From Actinomycetota bacterium (GTDB lineage: Bacteria > Actinomycetota > Actinomycetes > S36-B12): 64,000 bases of DNA. Shown here piece after piece: positions 45,924 through 55,909 of the stretch (position 1 is its first letter; each line of letters opens with the position of its first letter). The DNA is taken from NCBI GenBank assembly GCA_005798555.1, contig SYJA01000006.1, positions 1-64,000 on the forward strand. Reading direction: 5' to 3'. A program made the translations under genes and the position numbers. The notes under the pieces were generated by a model. The model was not told where the DNA came from and did not search any database. It saw only the letters and a program-made list of their open reading frames with translations.

Positions 45924-46445
45924 GTGCGTGTCGTTGTCGGCCGCATCGGTAAACCCCATGGGCTGCGGGGGCAGGTAACCGTCGAGCTTCGAACAGACGA
46001 ACCCGAGGAGCGTTTTGCTCCCGGTTCGGTGCTTTTTTCGGACGGGGCCATTGCCGAACTCACCGTTGCTGAGATTCATTGGCATTCTGGTCGCCTGCTT
46101 GTCAACTTTGCTGGCTTCGAAAGCCGCAGTGCAGCCGAAACACTTCGCGGGACAATCCTGGAAGCGGAGCGCGATGAGAAGGCGCAGCCAACGGATCCCG
46201 ATGAGTTCTATGACAGTGCATTGATCGGATGCCGAGTCGAAACAGTAAATGGGGAGCTCCTGGGGCTAGTGGAAGATGTGGTGCACCTGCCTTCCCAGGA
46301 ATTACTCGCGGTTGTCACCGCGGCCGGGCGTGAGGTGCTGATCCCGTTTGTGTCGCAGATCGTGCCAACCGTCGACCTAGCCAATCGGCGAATATTGATT
46401 GATCCACCCATTGGCCTGATTGAGGAGCCGGCCGATGCGGATTGA
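45924..46445 (+). CDS. rimM: Ribosome maturation factor RimM
   Basis: VRVVVGRIGKPHGLRGQVTVELRTDEPEERFAPGSVL. Confidence 0.95.
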   Translation: MRVVVGRIGKPHGLRGQVTVELRTDEPEERFAPGSVLFSDGAIAELTVAEIHWHSGRLLVNFAGFESRSAAETLRGTILEAERDEKAQPTDPDEFYDSALIGCRVETVNGELLGLVEDVVHLPSQELLAVVTAAGREVLIPFVSQIVPTVDLANRRILIDPPIGLIEEPADAD

Positions 46446-47181
46446 TGTGGTCACTATTTTCCCTGACTATTTCACGCCCTTGGCTTTGTCGCTGTTGGGC
46501 AAAGCATCGGCCACCGGGTTAATTGAGGTGCTTGTGCATGATTTACGCGCGTTCACCCACGACCGGCGCAACACTGTCGACGACACCCCCTATGGCGGTG
46601 GGCCCGGCATGGTGATGGGCCCACAGCCATGGGGTGAGGCATTAGATTCGATTGCGGCAACGAACAAAGACGTGCGCCCGGTATTGGTTGTACCAACCCC
46701 ATCGGGTGCTGTTTTTGATCAGGGTGCGGCCCAGGCTTGGACCACCGACCCCTGGTTGGTTTTCGCATGTGGTCGCTACGAGGGCATTGACGCGCGCGTG
46801 GGCCAGCACTACGCGGCTGCCAGCGACTGGGCCGGGGTCCGTGAAGTCGGTATCGGTGATTATGTGTTGGCCGGCGGCGAGGCGGCAACCTTGGTCATGG
46901 TTGAGGCGGTGGCCCGTTTGCTTCCCGGTGTTGTGGGTAACGAGTCCAGCGTGACCGATGACTCATTTGCGGCTGGTTCGATGGCGCAATTGGTCGAAGG
47001 GCCGGTCTACACGAAGCCGCAGGAATGGCGGGGGCTGCCGGTACCGGAGGTGCTTTTAAGCGGCCATCACGGTCAGATCGCAGATTGGCGAGCCGGGCAG
47101 GCTCGACTTCGGACCGCGCAGATGCGCCCGGATCTAGGGCCTGAATCTGCCACCGGTCAGCGGGGGGGCCGTCAAGGCTGA
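46435..47181 (+). CDS. trmD: tRNA (guanine37-N1)-methyltransferase
   Basis: [48 protein letters not shown]. Confidence 0.96.
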   Translation: MRIDVVTIFPDYFTPLALSLLGKASATGLIEVLVHDLRAFTHDRRNTVDDTPYGGGPGMVMGPQPWGEALDSIAATNKDVRPVLVVPTPSGAVFDQGAAQAWTTDPWLVFACGRYEGIDARVGQHYAAASDWAGVREVGIGDYVLAGGEAATLVMVEAVARLLPGVVGNESSVTDDSFAAGSMAQLVEGPVYTKPQEWRGLPVPEVLLSGHHGQIADWRAGQARLRTAQMRPDLGPESATGQRGGRQG

Positions 47182-47359
47182 CCGCGGCCGCCGGGGCGGT
47201 TTGGTGCATGACCTGGCCTATGGCAGACTTAGCGAGCGCGTCCGGGGTGCCCCGCCACAGGGGAAGCCCTCGGCCTTGAACTACCGAGCAGTTCCCGATC
47301 CCCAATACGGGGCCAGTAATCGTGGGCGACCTGTGGCGCTTACAGGAAGTGAACCCAAG

Positions 47360-47746
47360 ATGAAGACCCTTGACAGCGTCGACGCGGCATCCTTGAAGAC
47401 CGGGCTCCCAGACCTTCGATCAGGTGACACCGTCAAGGTGCACGTAAAGGTCGTGGAAGGTAACAAGACCCGGGTCCAGATTTTCCAAGGGGTGGTTATC
47501 GCCCGGGCCGGATCAGGTATTGGCGAGACTTTCACGGTTCGCAAGGTTTCGTATGGCGTAGGTGTCGAGCGCACCTTCCCGCTTCATACCCCGATCATTG
47601 AGAAAATCGAGCTGCTAACTCGCGGTGATGTCCGCCGCGCCAAGTTGTACTACCTGCGCGATCTGCGGGGCAAGGCGGCAAAGATCCACGAACGTCGTGA
47701 AAACGTGCCAGCAGCGGCAGCCGAGCCAGCAGTAGACCAAGAATAA
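47360..47746 (+). CDS. rplS: 50S ribosomal protein L19
   Basis: [65 protein letters not shown]. Confidence 0.96.
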   Translation: MKTLDSVDAASLKTGLPDLRSGDTVKVHVKVVEGNKTRVQIFQGVVIARAGSGIGETFTVRKVSYGVGVERTFPLHTPIIEKIELLTRGDVRRAKLYYLRDLRGKAAKIHERRENVPAAAAEPAVDQE

Positions 47747-47812
47747 ACAGCGCCGCGCCCGCAGACTTGAAATCGCTCCGCCGCTACTCGGAATTGATGG
47801 TCTGACTCAACC

Positions 47813-48496
47813 ATGGCCGATAATCGACGCAGTGCTTGGTGGGATCTGCCACTGACTTTTATCATCGCCTTCGGCGTGGTCCTGCTTCTCACTACTTTCG
47901 TCGCCCGCCCATTCTCCATTCCATCTGGTTCGATGGAAGAGGCCCTGCAGGTCGGTGATCGCGTTTTGGTGAATAAGATTACTTATCGACTCCGCCCAAT
48001 TGAACGCGGTGATGTCGTGGTATTCGACGGCACCGATTCATTCGTCGAAGCCGGTGACATCCCGAAGCGTGATCTTGTCACCGGTGCATTTTCCTGGTTG
48101 GGCCAGTCGATTGGGGTGGTTCCGCCAGACAGCACTGACTTCGTTAAGCGAGTCATCGGAGTAGGTGGCGATCATGTGGTCTGCTGTGACGCAGCTGGCC
48201 GCATCACCGTTAATGAGGTGCCTCTGGATGAAGCTGCTTACATCTTCGCAGGCGATGCACCCAGTGATATGAACTTCGATGTCGTCGTGCCTGCCGGTAA
48301 ACTGTGGCTCATGGGCGACCACCGCTCCAACAGCGCTGATTCGCGCTATCACCTAGGGGATCCCGGTGGTGGCATGGTGCCGCAAAGCCGAGTGGTGGGC
48401 CGAGTGATGAACGTGCTGTGGCCGCTAAATCGGATCCAGGCTATCTCTATCCCTGATACTTTCGATCAGGTTCCGGCACCGAGCATGGCTAACTGA
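47813..48496 (+). CDS. lepB: Signal peptidase I (copy 1)
   Basis: IPSGSMEEALQVGDRVLVNK; DFVKRVIGVGGDHVV; LMGDHRSNSADSR. Confidence 0.94.
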   Translation: MADNRRSAWWDLPLTFIIAFGVVLLLTTFVARPFSIPSGSMEEALQVGDRVLVNKITYRLRPIERGDVVVFDGTDSFVEAGDIPKRDLVTGAFSWLGQSIGVVPPDSTDFVKRVIGVGGDHVVCCDAAGRITVNEVPLDEAAYIFAGDAPSDMNFDVVVPAGKLWLMGDHRSNSADSRYHLGDPGGGMVPQSRVVGRVMNVLWPLNRIQAISIPDTFDQVPAPSMAN

Positions 48497-49260
48497 TGGC
48501 GGTGTCGGCCCGGGATGATGACTTCGAGCTGCGACCGTCAGAGCCGGTGCCAGGTGGCCGGCACCGCAAAGGGGAGCGCACGGAAGCAAAAGGTGGTGCC
48601 CTCCACTTCCTAAAGGAAACCGCAATCATCGTGGTCTCGGCACTAGTGCTCTCAGCGCTTGTTCGGGCCTTTTTAATTCAGGCCTTCTATGTGCCAAGTG
48701 CGTCAATGGAACAAACTCTGCTACCGAATGACCGGATCATCGCGGCGAAGGTCACGACCCGAATCAACGGTGTGCAGCGTGGTGAGATCATGGTGTTCCG
48801 GGACCCTGGTGGCTGGTTGCCAACCCCTGAGCCAAGCCCAACGGGTGCGCGAAGCGCACTTCGAACCGCGTTGACCTTCATCGGTTTGATCCCAAGCGAC
48901 TCTGGGCAAGATCTAGTCAAGCGGGTAATTGGCGTCTCCGGAGACCGAGTCGCTTGTTGCGATTCGCAGGGGCGCATCGTGCTCAATGGGGTGCCGCTCG
49001 ATGAGTCCTATACCAGTGGCCCCACCGACCAGGTGCGCTTTGACATCGTGGTGCCGGCCGACTCCATGTTTATGATGGGGGATAATCGAGGTAACTCCAG
49101 AGATTCGCGCTACCACCTGGACGTCAACAATGGCGGGGTACCAAATGCGTCCGCTGTGGGCCTTACGGTGCTAACGATTTGGCCGCTAGAGCGCCTTAGC
49201 ATTCAGCGAATCCCGGAAATTTTCGGCAATCCGGCCATCACCAATGGCGCGCCAAACTAG
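48496..49260 (+). CDS. lepB: Signal peptidase I (copy 2)
   Basis: VPSASMEQTLLPNDRIIAAK; DLVKRVIGVSGDRVA; MMGDNRGNSRDSR. Confidence 0.94.
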   Translation: MAVSARDDDFELRPSEPVPGGRHRKGERTEAKGGALHFLKETAIIVVSALVLSALVRAFLIQAFYVPSASMEQTLLPNDRIIAAKVTTRINGVQRGEIMVFRDPGGWLPTPEPSPTGARSALRTALTFIGLIPSDSGQDLVKRVIGVSGDRVACCDSQGRIVLNGVPLDESYTSGPTDQVRFDIVVPADSMFMMGDNRGNSRDSRYHLDVNNGGVPNASAVGLTVLTIWPLERLSIQRIPEIFGNPAITNGAPN

Positions 49261-50123
49261 TTTCCAGCGGCGGTTTTGGTTGCAATTTCTGATTCAATTT
49301 CGGCATCGATGCGCCGGCTTCGCCGCTCCTCGCCATTAAACCATTCAACCGCGGCGATCATCAGCCAAAAAGAATCAACGACCATGACAAGAGCCCACAT
49401 CAAAGATCCTGCCAATTGTTGATCAGCCATGCGATCTGGCCCAAATGGGCGTTCGAGGGGGAAAGCCGGGTACAGCACCACTGAGGCAAAATAGATGACA
49501 GCACCGACAATGCTCTCGGGCACCATCATCAGCGCCATTGAAAGCAGACGCATCGCCGGTGCCGGCCGGCGGGGCTGCAGGTTAGAGCCAATAAGCGGGA
49601 AATAGAAGAGAAATGCTGCAATGAGGTAGAGCGGTTGCTCAATGAATTGATCCGCATCGTGGTTTGTCAGCGCCCAGTTGTAAAACGGACTGAAGTGCAG
49701 TCCGAGCAGCACCGCTGCGAAGAAGGCCCAGGTGATGATCGGATTGGTCAGAACGCGAACGGCTTGGCTGCGCAAGATTGGCAGGACCCAGCGGCGTCGA
49801 GTCGCCGGGCTACTGGCCAAGAAGGCCAAAGTAACCGGCGAACCGAGAACGAGCAGGGGGGCCGCTGCCATCATGACGATTAGATGCTGGGTCATATGGA
49901 CCCAAAAGAAGGTGTGGGACCAGGCCGACATTGGACCGAGATAAGCCAGTGCAAGTAGGGCAATTCCGAGCAGAAAACAAGTGGTCAGCCAACCGGGCCA
50001 GCGGCCGTGCTTCTTAACCCTAGTTACCGCCCAGAGGTACCAAATGGCGGCACCGGCGAGGTTGACCGCGATGAATAGGTCCAGGCTCCAGCCTCCGAGG
50101 AACGCGCCGAGGTTGCTTGTCAC
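49257..50123 (-). CDS. ctaG: Cytochrome c oxidase assembly factor CtaG family (Caa3_CtaG)
   Basis: 288 aa polytopic; MSAWSHTFFWVHMTQHLIVMMAAAPLLVLGSP; adjacent to oxidase genes. Confidence 0.85.
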   Translation of the reverse strand: MTSNLGAFLGGWSLDLFIAVNLAGAAIWYLWAVTRVKKHGRWPGWLTTCFLLGIALLALAYLGPMSAWSHTFFWVHMTQHLIVMMAAAPLLVLGSPVTLAFLASSPATRRRWVLPILRSQAVRVLTNPIITWAFFAAVLLGLHFSPFYNWALTNHDADQFIEQPLYLIAAFLFYFPLIGSNLQPRRPAPAMRLLSMALMMVPESIVGAVIYFASVVLYPAFPLERPFGPDRMADQQLAGSLMWALVMVVDSFWLMIAAVEWFNGEERRSRRIDAEIESEIATKTAAGN

Positions 50124-50171
50124 TTGGAATTCACCGTCTTCACCCTTTTTCGCCTGATTTTTCCTAAAGTC

Positions 50172-50939
50172 ATGCTACCTTCGCGACATCTGGTGCTAAG
50201 AGACGGATTTGAGTTGCCAGCAGGCGGTAAGCGAGCAGCGTTGACGGTGCTCACGGTGCTCATCGGGGTGCTCGTTGTTGCGGGGTCTGTCCTTTTCCTA
50301 GGCAAGAATCAACAGGAGCCCGAGGTTTTGGCGGCCACCGTTATCGGCACCGCTAGTACCCCGCAGGGTGAATTGCCCCATGCCACCGTGGAACTTTCCG
50401 TCTATCCAAGTGCTTCAACTTCGGTGCCCGGGCCGGTGCCGGTGGGTTCGCGGATCGCGGATCCGCGTAGTGCGAACGCCCCGTCCGGCTGGCCGTTCTT
50501 CTGGCCGTCCACCTCGTTGCAGTTGCCTGCTAATTCGCTGATCACAATCACCGTTAAGCAGTACGGCGGATCCGCGACCGTGTGGAATAACTATTTTGCG
50601 AAAGTCCACGGCACCGTTGATGGCACCGCGACCTTTAACGGCAAGGCGCAAAAGGAAATAGAACCCGACAATGTGGCGCACACTTTCACCATTCACCAGT
50701 TTGCCGAAGTCACCCAGGACGGTTTCTTTGTAAGTGTGCCGTTGCTGGCGGTGCCGTCTAGTGCCAAGAAGGAAGCCAATGGCTACCCAAAACCCCAGGA
50801 GATCACCTTCTCCTTCATCACCGGCGGTCCAGGAGAGTACGTCTGGAACTGTGAGGCCCCTTGCGGAAACGGTTATGTGGACTTCGGTGGCGTGATGAGT
50901 GAACGTGGTTGGATGGGCGGAACGGTAACGGTGGTCTGA
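50172..50939 (+). CDS. Membrane-anchored cupredoxin-like (degenerate CuA/CtaC-like) protein
   Basis: N-terminal TM; DNVAHTFTIHQF..GEYVWNCEAPCGNGYVDFGGVMSERGWMGGTVTVV; start uncertain; stop overlaps ctaC ATG. Confidence 0.6.
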   Translation: MLPSRHLVLRDGFELPAGGKRAALTVLTVLIGVLVVAGSVLFLGKNQQEPEVLAATVIGTASTPQGELPHATVELSVYPSASTSVPGPVPVGSRIADPRSANAPSGWPFFWPSTSLQLPANSLITITVKQYGGSATVWNNYFAKVHGTVDGTATFNGKAQKEIEPDNVAHTFTIHQFAEVTQDGFFVSVPLLAVPSSAKKEANGYPKPQEITFSFITGGPGEYVWNCEAPCGNGYVDFGGVMSERGWMGGTVTVV

Positions 50940-51805
50940 TGTCAATAGTTGATGATCGCCCGGCCGCTGCCGATCAGCCTGAGGAGCCCACCAATCGTCC
51001 CGAGGTGACCTACCGGCTACGTGAATGGCTGGCGCGGCCGTACGTGCGCCCGATTCTCACGATGTTCGTGCTTTTTTGCCTACTGGTGATTCCGATTGCT
51101 TGGCTAGTGGTGTTCTTCATGAACATGTCCGGGGCACCGGCATCTGACATCATGAGTGAGATTGAACAGACCATCTTGGTCTTCACGATCGTGTCCGCGC
51201 CACTCATGTCCATCACTTTGACCATCTTGCTCTACAGTCTTTTTGGCTGGGGTCGCGTAACCGGTGATGAACCGCCGATGCAGGAGAGCCCGGCTATTCG
51301 GTCAAATGCCATCGGTAGCTATCTGTGGATCGGTGCCACCAGCGTGCTGGCAGCGTTCTTGGTGATCTGGGGCCTGCTCGCGTTAGCAAATATTACGGCG
51401 TCCTCATATGGCTCGATTCCGGCTAATCAACAGCCCAATTCCACTAGGCCGATTGACGTAAATGTCACCGGGCAACAATGGGTCTGGACATTTGAGTATC
51501 CAGACCAGGGCAAGATCACTAGCGATGTCCTCGTGGTTCCAATTGATACACCTATCTATTTCAATGTAACCTCAGTTGACGTGATTCACAGTTTCTGGGT
51601 GGTTGAACTTGGGGTCAAGATCGATGCCAACCCCGGTGCAATCACCAACACCGGGGTAACCCCGAATAAGCTCGGTAATTTCAATATTCGGTGCGCTGAA
51701 TTGTGCGGCCTGCACCACGCCTACATGGAGACGCAAATCCAGGTGGTGACCCAGGAGCAGTTTGACTCATGGGTTCGTGAAATGGGCGGGAAGAGGACAG
51801 TATGA
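50939..51805 (+). CDS. ctaC: Cytochrome c oxidase subunit II
   Basis: VNVTGQQWVWTFEYP; DVIHSFWV; CuA motif CAELCGLHHAYM. Confidence 0.94.
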   Translation: MSIVDDRPAAADQPEEPTNRPEVTYRLREWLARPYVRPILTMFVLFCLLVIPIAWLVVFFMNMSGAPASDIMSEIEQTILVFTIVSAPLMSITLTILLYSLFGWGRVTGDEPPMQESPAIRSNAIGSYLWIGATSVLAAFLVIWGLLALANITASSYGSIPANQQPNSTRPIDVNVTGQQWVWTFEYPDQGKITSDVLVVPIDTPIYFNVTSVDVIHSFWVVELGVKIDANPGAITNTGVTPNKLGNFNIRCAELCGLHHAYMETQIQVVTQEQFDSWVREMGGKRTV

Positions 51806-53757
51806 CGATGACCGCCGTTATTCACGAGCAGCAGGCCGTGCCGCAGCCAAAGCAGCATGGCAAGCCCGGTGGTTTTTTGCGCCACACCAATATCGTCACC
51901 GGTGTTGTACTTGGGCTAGTACTCGCGCTGGTTACTTATGCAATCGGTGGACTGCTGGTGCCTTGGGGTACCGAAAACTCGAATTTTTTACAGGTGGGTG
52001 AAAGTGCGTTGGTGGCCGCGACCTACACCGCTTGGGTTATCGGCTTCATGATCGGCATTGGCGCTTTTGCCGGGCCGATCCGCTGGTGGCTGGGGCATGA
52101 CCTGACCCATGCCGATGCCGAATACCTGGCGGGCAAGGGCCAAGGTCGGGGTAAATACTGGAAGTACACGACCGACCACAAGGTCGTCGGAATCCAGTAC
52201 CTGGTAATGGGCCTGTTCCTACTCGGGTTCGGTGGCTTATTAGCCATGTGGATTCGAACCGAGCTGGGCGTCACCTGGGCCGAAGTGTTCGACCCGAATT
52301 TTTACAACTCGATTATCGGCACCCACGGGATCGTGATGGTCATCGCGATGATCATCATTGCCGCCGGGCCACTGGGTAATTTCATCATGCCGTTGATGAT
52401 CGGGGCCCGCGATATGGCATTCCCGCGGCTTAACGCCCTGAGCTTCTGGCTGCTTTTCGCGGCGGTGCCGCCGTTGGTGAGTAATTTGTTGCTGGGTGGT
52501 ATGCGCGATGGCTGGACGGCTTACCAGCCACTTGGCACCCAAGCCCCGGTGGGCATGATTGGCTATCAGGTCTGCATCATCACCTTCGCATTCTCGACCG
52601 GCATTGCCGGGGTGAACCTGTTCACCACCATCGTGACAATGCGCGCGCGGGGCATGACCTGGAACCGGGTACCGGTTTTCGTGATCGGTATTTTGGCAGC
52701 CGCCATTATGGGCCTGGTGTGGTTTCCGATGTATCAGTACTCCCAAGTCATGGCGCTGAGTGATTTCGCATTCGAATCGGCGTTCTTCATCCCGCAAAAT
52801 GGTGGAAGTGTGTGGCTTTACGAGAATTTATTCTGGCTGCTCGGCCACCCTGAGGTTTATGTCATCGTCATCCCAGTCACGGCGGCATTGATGGAAGTGA
52901 TGGTGGTGTTCCTGCGCAAACCGTTGTTCTCCTACAAGATCGCGGTCGCCGGATTTGCCGGGGTAGTGGGTATCAGCTCACTGGTCTGGGTGCACCACAT
53001 GTACATGACGGGTTGGTCACCCGCAGCGAACTATCCCTTCATGCTTTCAACCGAGTTGATCTCTATTCCATTTGGCTTCTTGGTGCTCGTGATGCTGGGC
53101 ACAATCTGGCGCGGCAAGGTTTGGACCAGATTACCGATGATGTGCGTGTACGCCCTGCTCTGGAACAAGATCGTGGGCGGCATTACCGGCGTGTACCTCT
53201 CGGATGTTCCCGTGGACCAGTACATGCACGGCGGCATGTTCGTGGTGGCTCATTTCCACTTCATGCTGATGGGCGCTGGACTTTTCGGCGCCATGGGTGC
53301 AATTGCCTACTGGTTCCCGAAAATGACCGGGCGCATGCTCAATGAGCGCATCGGATCAATCGGGTTGTGGCTTTCGTTCTTCGCCTTTCAGTTGACATTC
53401 GGCTCGATGTTTGTGGCGGGTCTGCAGGGTCAGCCGCGTCGGGTCTTGCAATTTGATGACGCTTTCAATGTTTCAAACTGGTTGTCCACCATTGGCGCCT
53501 ACCTAATCGGGGTCGGCATGATGATCTTCCTCTATGCGATCATCACCTCCTGGCGCAGTAACGTAATTGCGCCATCGAATCCATGGGGCGCCAAGACCCT
53601 TGAATGGCAAACTGCAACGCCGGTCCCACTCAATAATTTCCCGGTACTACCGGTGGTGACCAGCGACCCATATGACTATGGGGTACCCGATCCATACCTC
53701 GCTATCGAGAAAAAGTTAAGTGACGAAAACCAAGACACCAAAGTTGGTGCCCGATGA
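51802..53757 (+). CDS. ctaD: Cytochrome c oxidase subunit I with N-terminal extension
   Basis: TTDHKVVGIQYLVMG; WLLGHPEVYVIVIP; WVHHMYMTG; HFHFMLMGAG. Confidence 0.95.
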   Translation: MTMTAVIHEQQAVPQPKQHGKPGGFLRHTNIVTGVVLGLVLALVTYAIGGLLVPWGTENSNFLQVGESALVAATYTAWVIGFMIGIGAFAGPIRWWLGHDLTHADAEYLAGKGQGRGKYWKYTTDHKVVGIQYLVMGLFLLGFGGLLAMWIRTELGVTWAEVFDPNFYNSIIGTHGIVMVIAMIIIAAGPLGNFIMPLMIGARDMAFPRLNALSFWLLFAAVPPLVSNLLLGGMRDGWTAYQPLGTQAPVGMIGYQVCIITFAFSTGIAGVNLFTTIVTMRARGMTWNRVPVFVIGILAAAIMGLVWFPMYQYSQVMALSDFAFESAFFIPQNGGSVWLYENLFWLLGHPEVYVIVIPVTAALMEVMVVFLRKPLFSYKIAVAGFAGVVGISSLVWVHHMYMTGWSPAANYPFMLSTELISIPFGFLVLVMLGTIWRGKVWTRLPMMCVYALLWNKIVGGITGVYLSDVPVDQYMHGGMFVVAHFHFMLMGAGLFGAMGAIAYWFPKMTGRMLNERIGSIGLWLSFFAFQLTFGSMFVAGLQGQPRRVLQFDDAFNVSNWLSTIGAYLIGVGMMIFLYAIITSWRSNVIAPSNPWGAKTLEWQTATPVPLNNFPVLPVVTSDPYDYGVPDPYLAIEKKLSDENQDTKVGAR

Positions 53758-54419
53758 GCGATCTGACAACCAAGAGTGAACTGCCGGTACCAAGGTCGGC
53801 GACCACCGGTGAGCCGGTAATAACCACCGCGCGGCGCAACCGGCTCGGGATCTGGCTGTGCATTGTGTCAGATGCCGCCGGCACCGTGGCATTACTTGTG
53901 GCCTACGCGTACTTGTGGTCGTTGAATGTCAATAACGCTTGGGCTCCACCCAAGGACACCTGGGCTGACCCGCTGCCCTTCTGGTTGATTTGGGCCGGGG
54001 CAGTGGTGGCAGCATTGGCGATGTGGTGGGCGGTGGCCGGCATCCGCACCGGGCGCACCGGCCAGTTCATCACCGGCTCGGTATTGGCGTCGGTCGTCGC
54101 TCTGGTGACATTTATCGGCCAGATCGTACAACTATCTACTTTCCCATTTGATATCACCGACGGCGCCTATGCCTCCACGACTTTTTGGCTTTGTATCGCA
54201 ACTGCGCTACACCTGTCCGTTGTCGGCTTCCTAACCTCGGCGATGGTGGGCAGATTTCGTGCCGGGCGCGTCACCCGCGAGGACCATTCACATGCGCGAT
54301 TGGTTGCCATGTGGATGACCTGGGTATGTGTGGCGGTGTTCTTGGGTGCCTTCTTCGCAACCACAATGAATACAAGTCCAAATACCAACAGCCCCACCTT
54401 CGGCACCTTCCAGGAGTGA
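53754..54419 (+). CDS. ctaE: Cytochrome c oxidase subunit III
   Basis: 221 aa polytopic, overlaps ctaD; W..PPKDTW..LHLSVVGFLTSAMVGRFRAG. Confidence 0.85.
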   Translation: MSDLTTKSELPVPRSATTGEPVITTARRNRLGIWLCIVSDAAGTVALLVAYAYLWSLNVNNAWAPPKDTWADPLPFWLIWAGAVVAALAMWWAVAGIRTGRTGQFITGSVLASVVALVTFIGQIVQLSTFPFDITDGAYASTTFWLCIATALHLSVVGFLTSAMVGRFRAGRVTREDHSHARLVAMWMTWVCVAVFLGAFFATTMNTSPNTNSPTFGTFQE

Positions 54420-54429
54420 GTCCGGGGCA

Positions 54430-55905
54430 GTGAACGCAGGTTTACGTATCGGGGCAAAACTCTGGTGGGGGTTACCGGTCCTGTTGGTCCTGCTGTGGGT
54501 GGCCGGGGCGTTTGCTCTAGAGGTATTCCCAGGGTTGGCTTCAACGCCCCTTAGCACCGTTCTGCTGTTGCCGTTAGCTCGCTTCGCACGTGATATCGCC
54601 GCCGCCATTACCGTAGGCGCTGTCGTTATTGGGGCTTTACTCGGGGTAAATTCCTATCGCCAGGTACTTCGTTGGGCTACCACCTGGGCTTTGCTATGGC
54701 TGATAAGCCTCGCCGCGTTGCTGGCACTGACGATTTCGGACATCTTCGCCGCCTCAGTGGCCGCGGCATTGCAGCCGGGCATCTGGTGGAGCTTTCTGGT
54801 AGAAGTTTCGGTTGGTCGCGTTTTCCTGTTCCAGTTCATCGCGGTAGCAATAGTTGCGGTGTTGTGCACGTTCATAAGATCCCGGGCGGCGCGATGGGTT
54901 ACCGCGGTTATTGCCTTAAGTGGTGCCGCCGCGCCAGCAGTCTTGGGGCATGGTGGGGTACATGCTGCGCACGTTTCGGCGGCGGTAAGTCTGGCCGTGC
55001 ATATCGCGGCGATTTCAATTTGGGTGGGTGGCCTGGTGGTATTGGTAGCGCTGCTTGTGATCGAGCCGAGCTTAAGTTCTTTCATGCTGCCGAGATTTAG
55101 CCTACTTGCACTCTGGTGCGTGATTTTCGTGGCGGAGAGCGGGCTCCTCAACTCGGCTTTGCACCTTGGCGATCCGAGCCAGTTTGTCGGCTCCTTCTAC
55201 GGGGTCCTGGTCTTGGCCAAGGTGGTTCTACTGGGAGTTTTAGTGAAATTTGGCTGGCTGCAGCGTAACCAGGTGCTGGCACGAATCAGCGATGGTGAGC
55301 AGTCGCGTGCACTATTGGCCCGCTATGCCGCCGTTGAAATGGCGGTGATGGGTGCCGCTATTGCCATATCGGTGGTGCTGTCACGCATTGGCCTTACCCC
55401 GGCGCGGACGGCGACCGGAGAGTTTTTGCCACCGGCCATCGTGCTCTTGGCGATTGCGGTGCCTCTGCTTTTGGTGTGGGTGTTTGCGCCGCCCGCGCCG
55501 CGGTCACGACTGGGTCGACGTTCCTGGGACCTATTGATCGGGTTTTCGCCATTTTCGGCGGTGCTGCTGCTCGTGGTGGTGGCCGAGGTCGCAGGTGTCG
55601 GAATCTTCGGCACCCTCCTTGGTCCCGAGCTTGGCGTCATGGTCGGAACTTTGTTGCTGTTGGCCGCCGGCTATCTCTGGGCCACCTCGGTGGTTGCCAC
55701 CGGGAGCGTTGCGGGGATCGTGCTCGTCATGGTGGGGTGGCCACCGGTGCTGTGGTTGGTGAATGTCCTAGCGACCAACCCGGTGGGCTGGAAAACCACC
55801 TTGCTCAGCGCGCTGGTAGCCGAAGCCTTACTCGCCTTGCTTTGGGTGCGCAGACCTAAGCGCGTTGATTCATTGGACGTCTACGCGATTTCCGTGGCAG
55901 GCTGA
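54430..55905 (+). CDS. CopD-family copper resistance membrane protein
   Basis: 491 aa polytopic; ALSGAAAPAVLGHGGVHAAHVSAAVSLAVHIAAISIWVGGLVVL. Confidence 0.8.
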   Translation: MNAGLRIGAKLWWGLPVLLVLLWVAGAFALEVFPGLASTPLSTVLLLPLARFARDIAAAITVGAVVIGALLGVNSYRQVLRWATTWALLWLISLAALLALTISDIFAASVAAALQPGIWWSFLVEVSVGRVFLFQFIAVAIVAVLCTFIRSRAARWVTAVIALSGAAAPAVLGHGGVHAAHVSAAVSLAVHIAAISIWVGGLVVLVALLVIEPSLSSFMLPRFSLLALWCVIFVAESGLLNSALHLGDPSQFVGSFYGVLVLAKVVLLGVLVKFGWLQRNQVLARISDGEQSRALLARYAAVEMAVMGAAIAISVVLSRIGLTPARTATGEFLPPAIVLLAIAVPLLLVWVFAPPAPRSRLGRRSWDLLIGFSPFSAVLLLVVVAEVAGVGIFGTLLGPELGVMVGTLLLLAAGYLWATSVVATGSVAGIVLVMVGWPPVLWLVNVLATNPVGWKTTLLSALVAEALLALLWVRRPKRVDSLDVYAISVAG

Positions 55906-55909
55906 GCCG

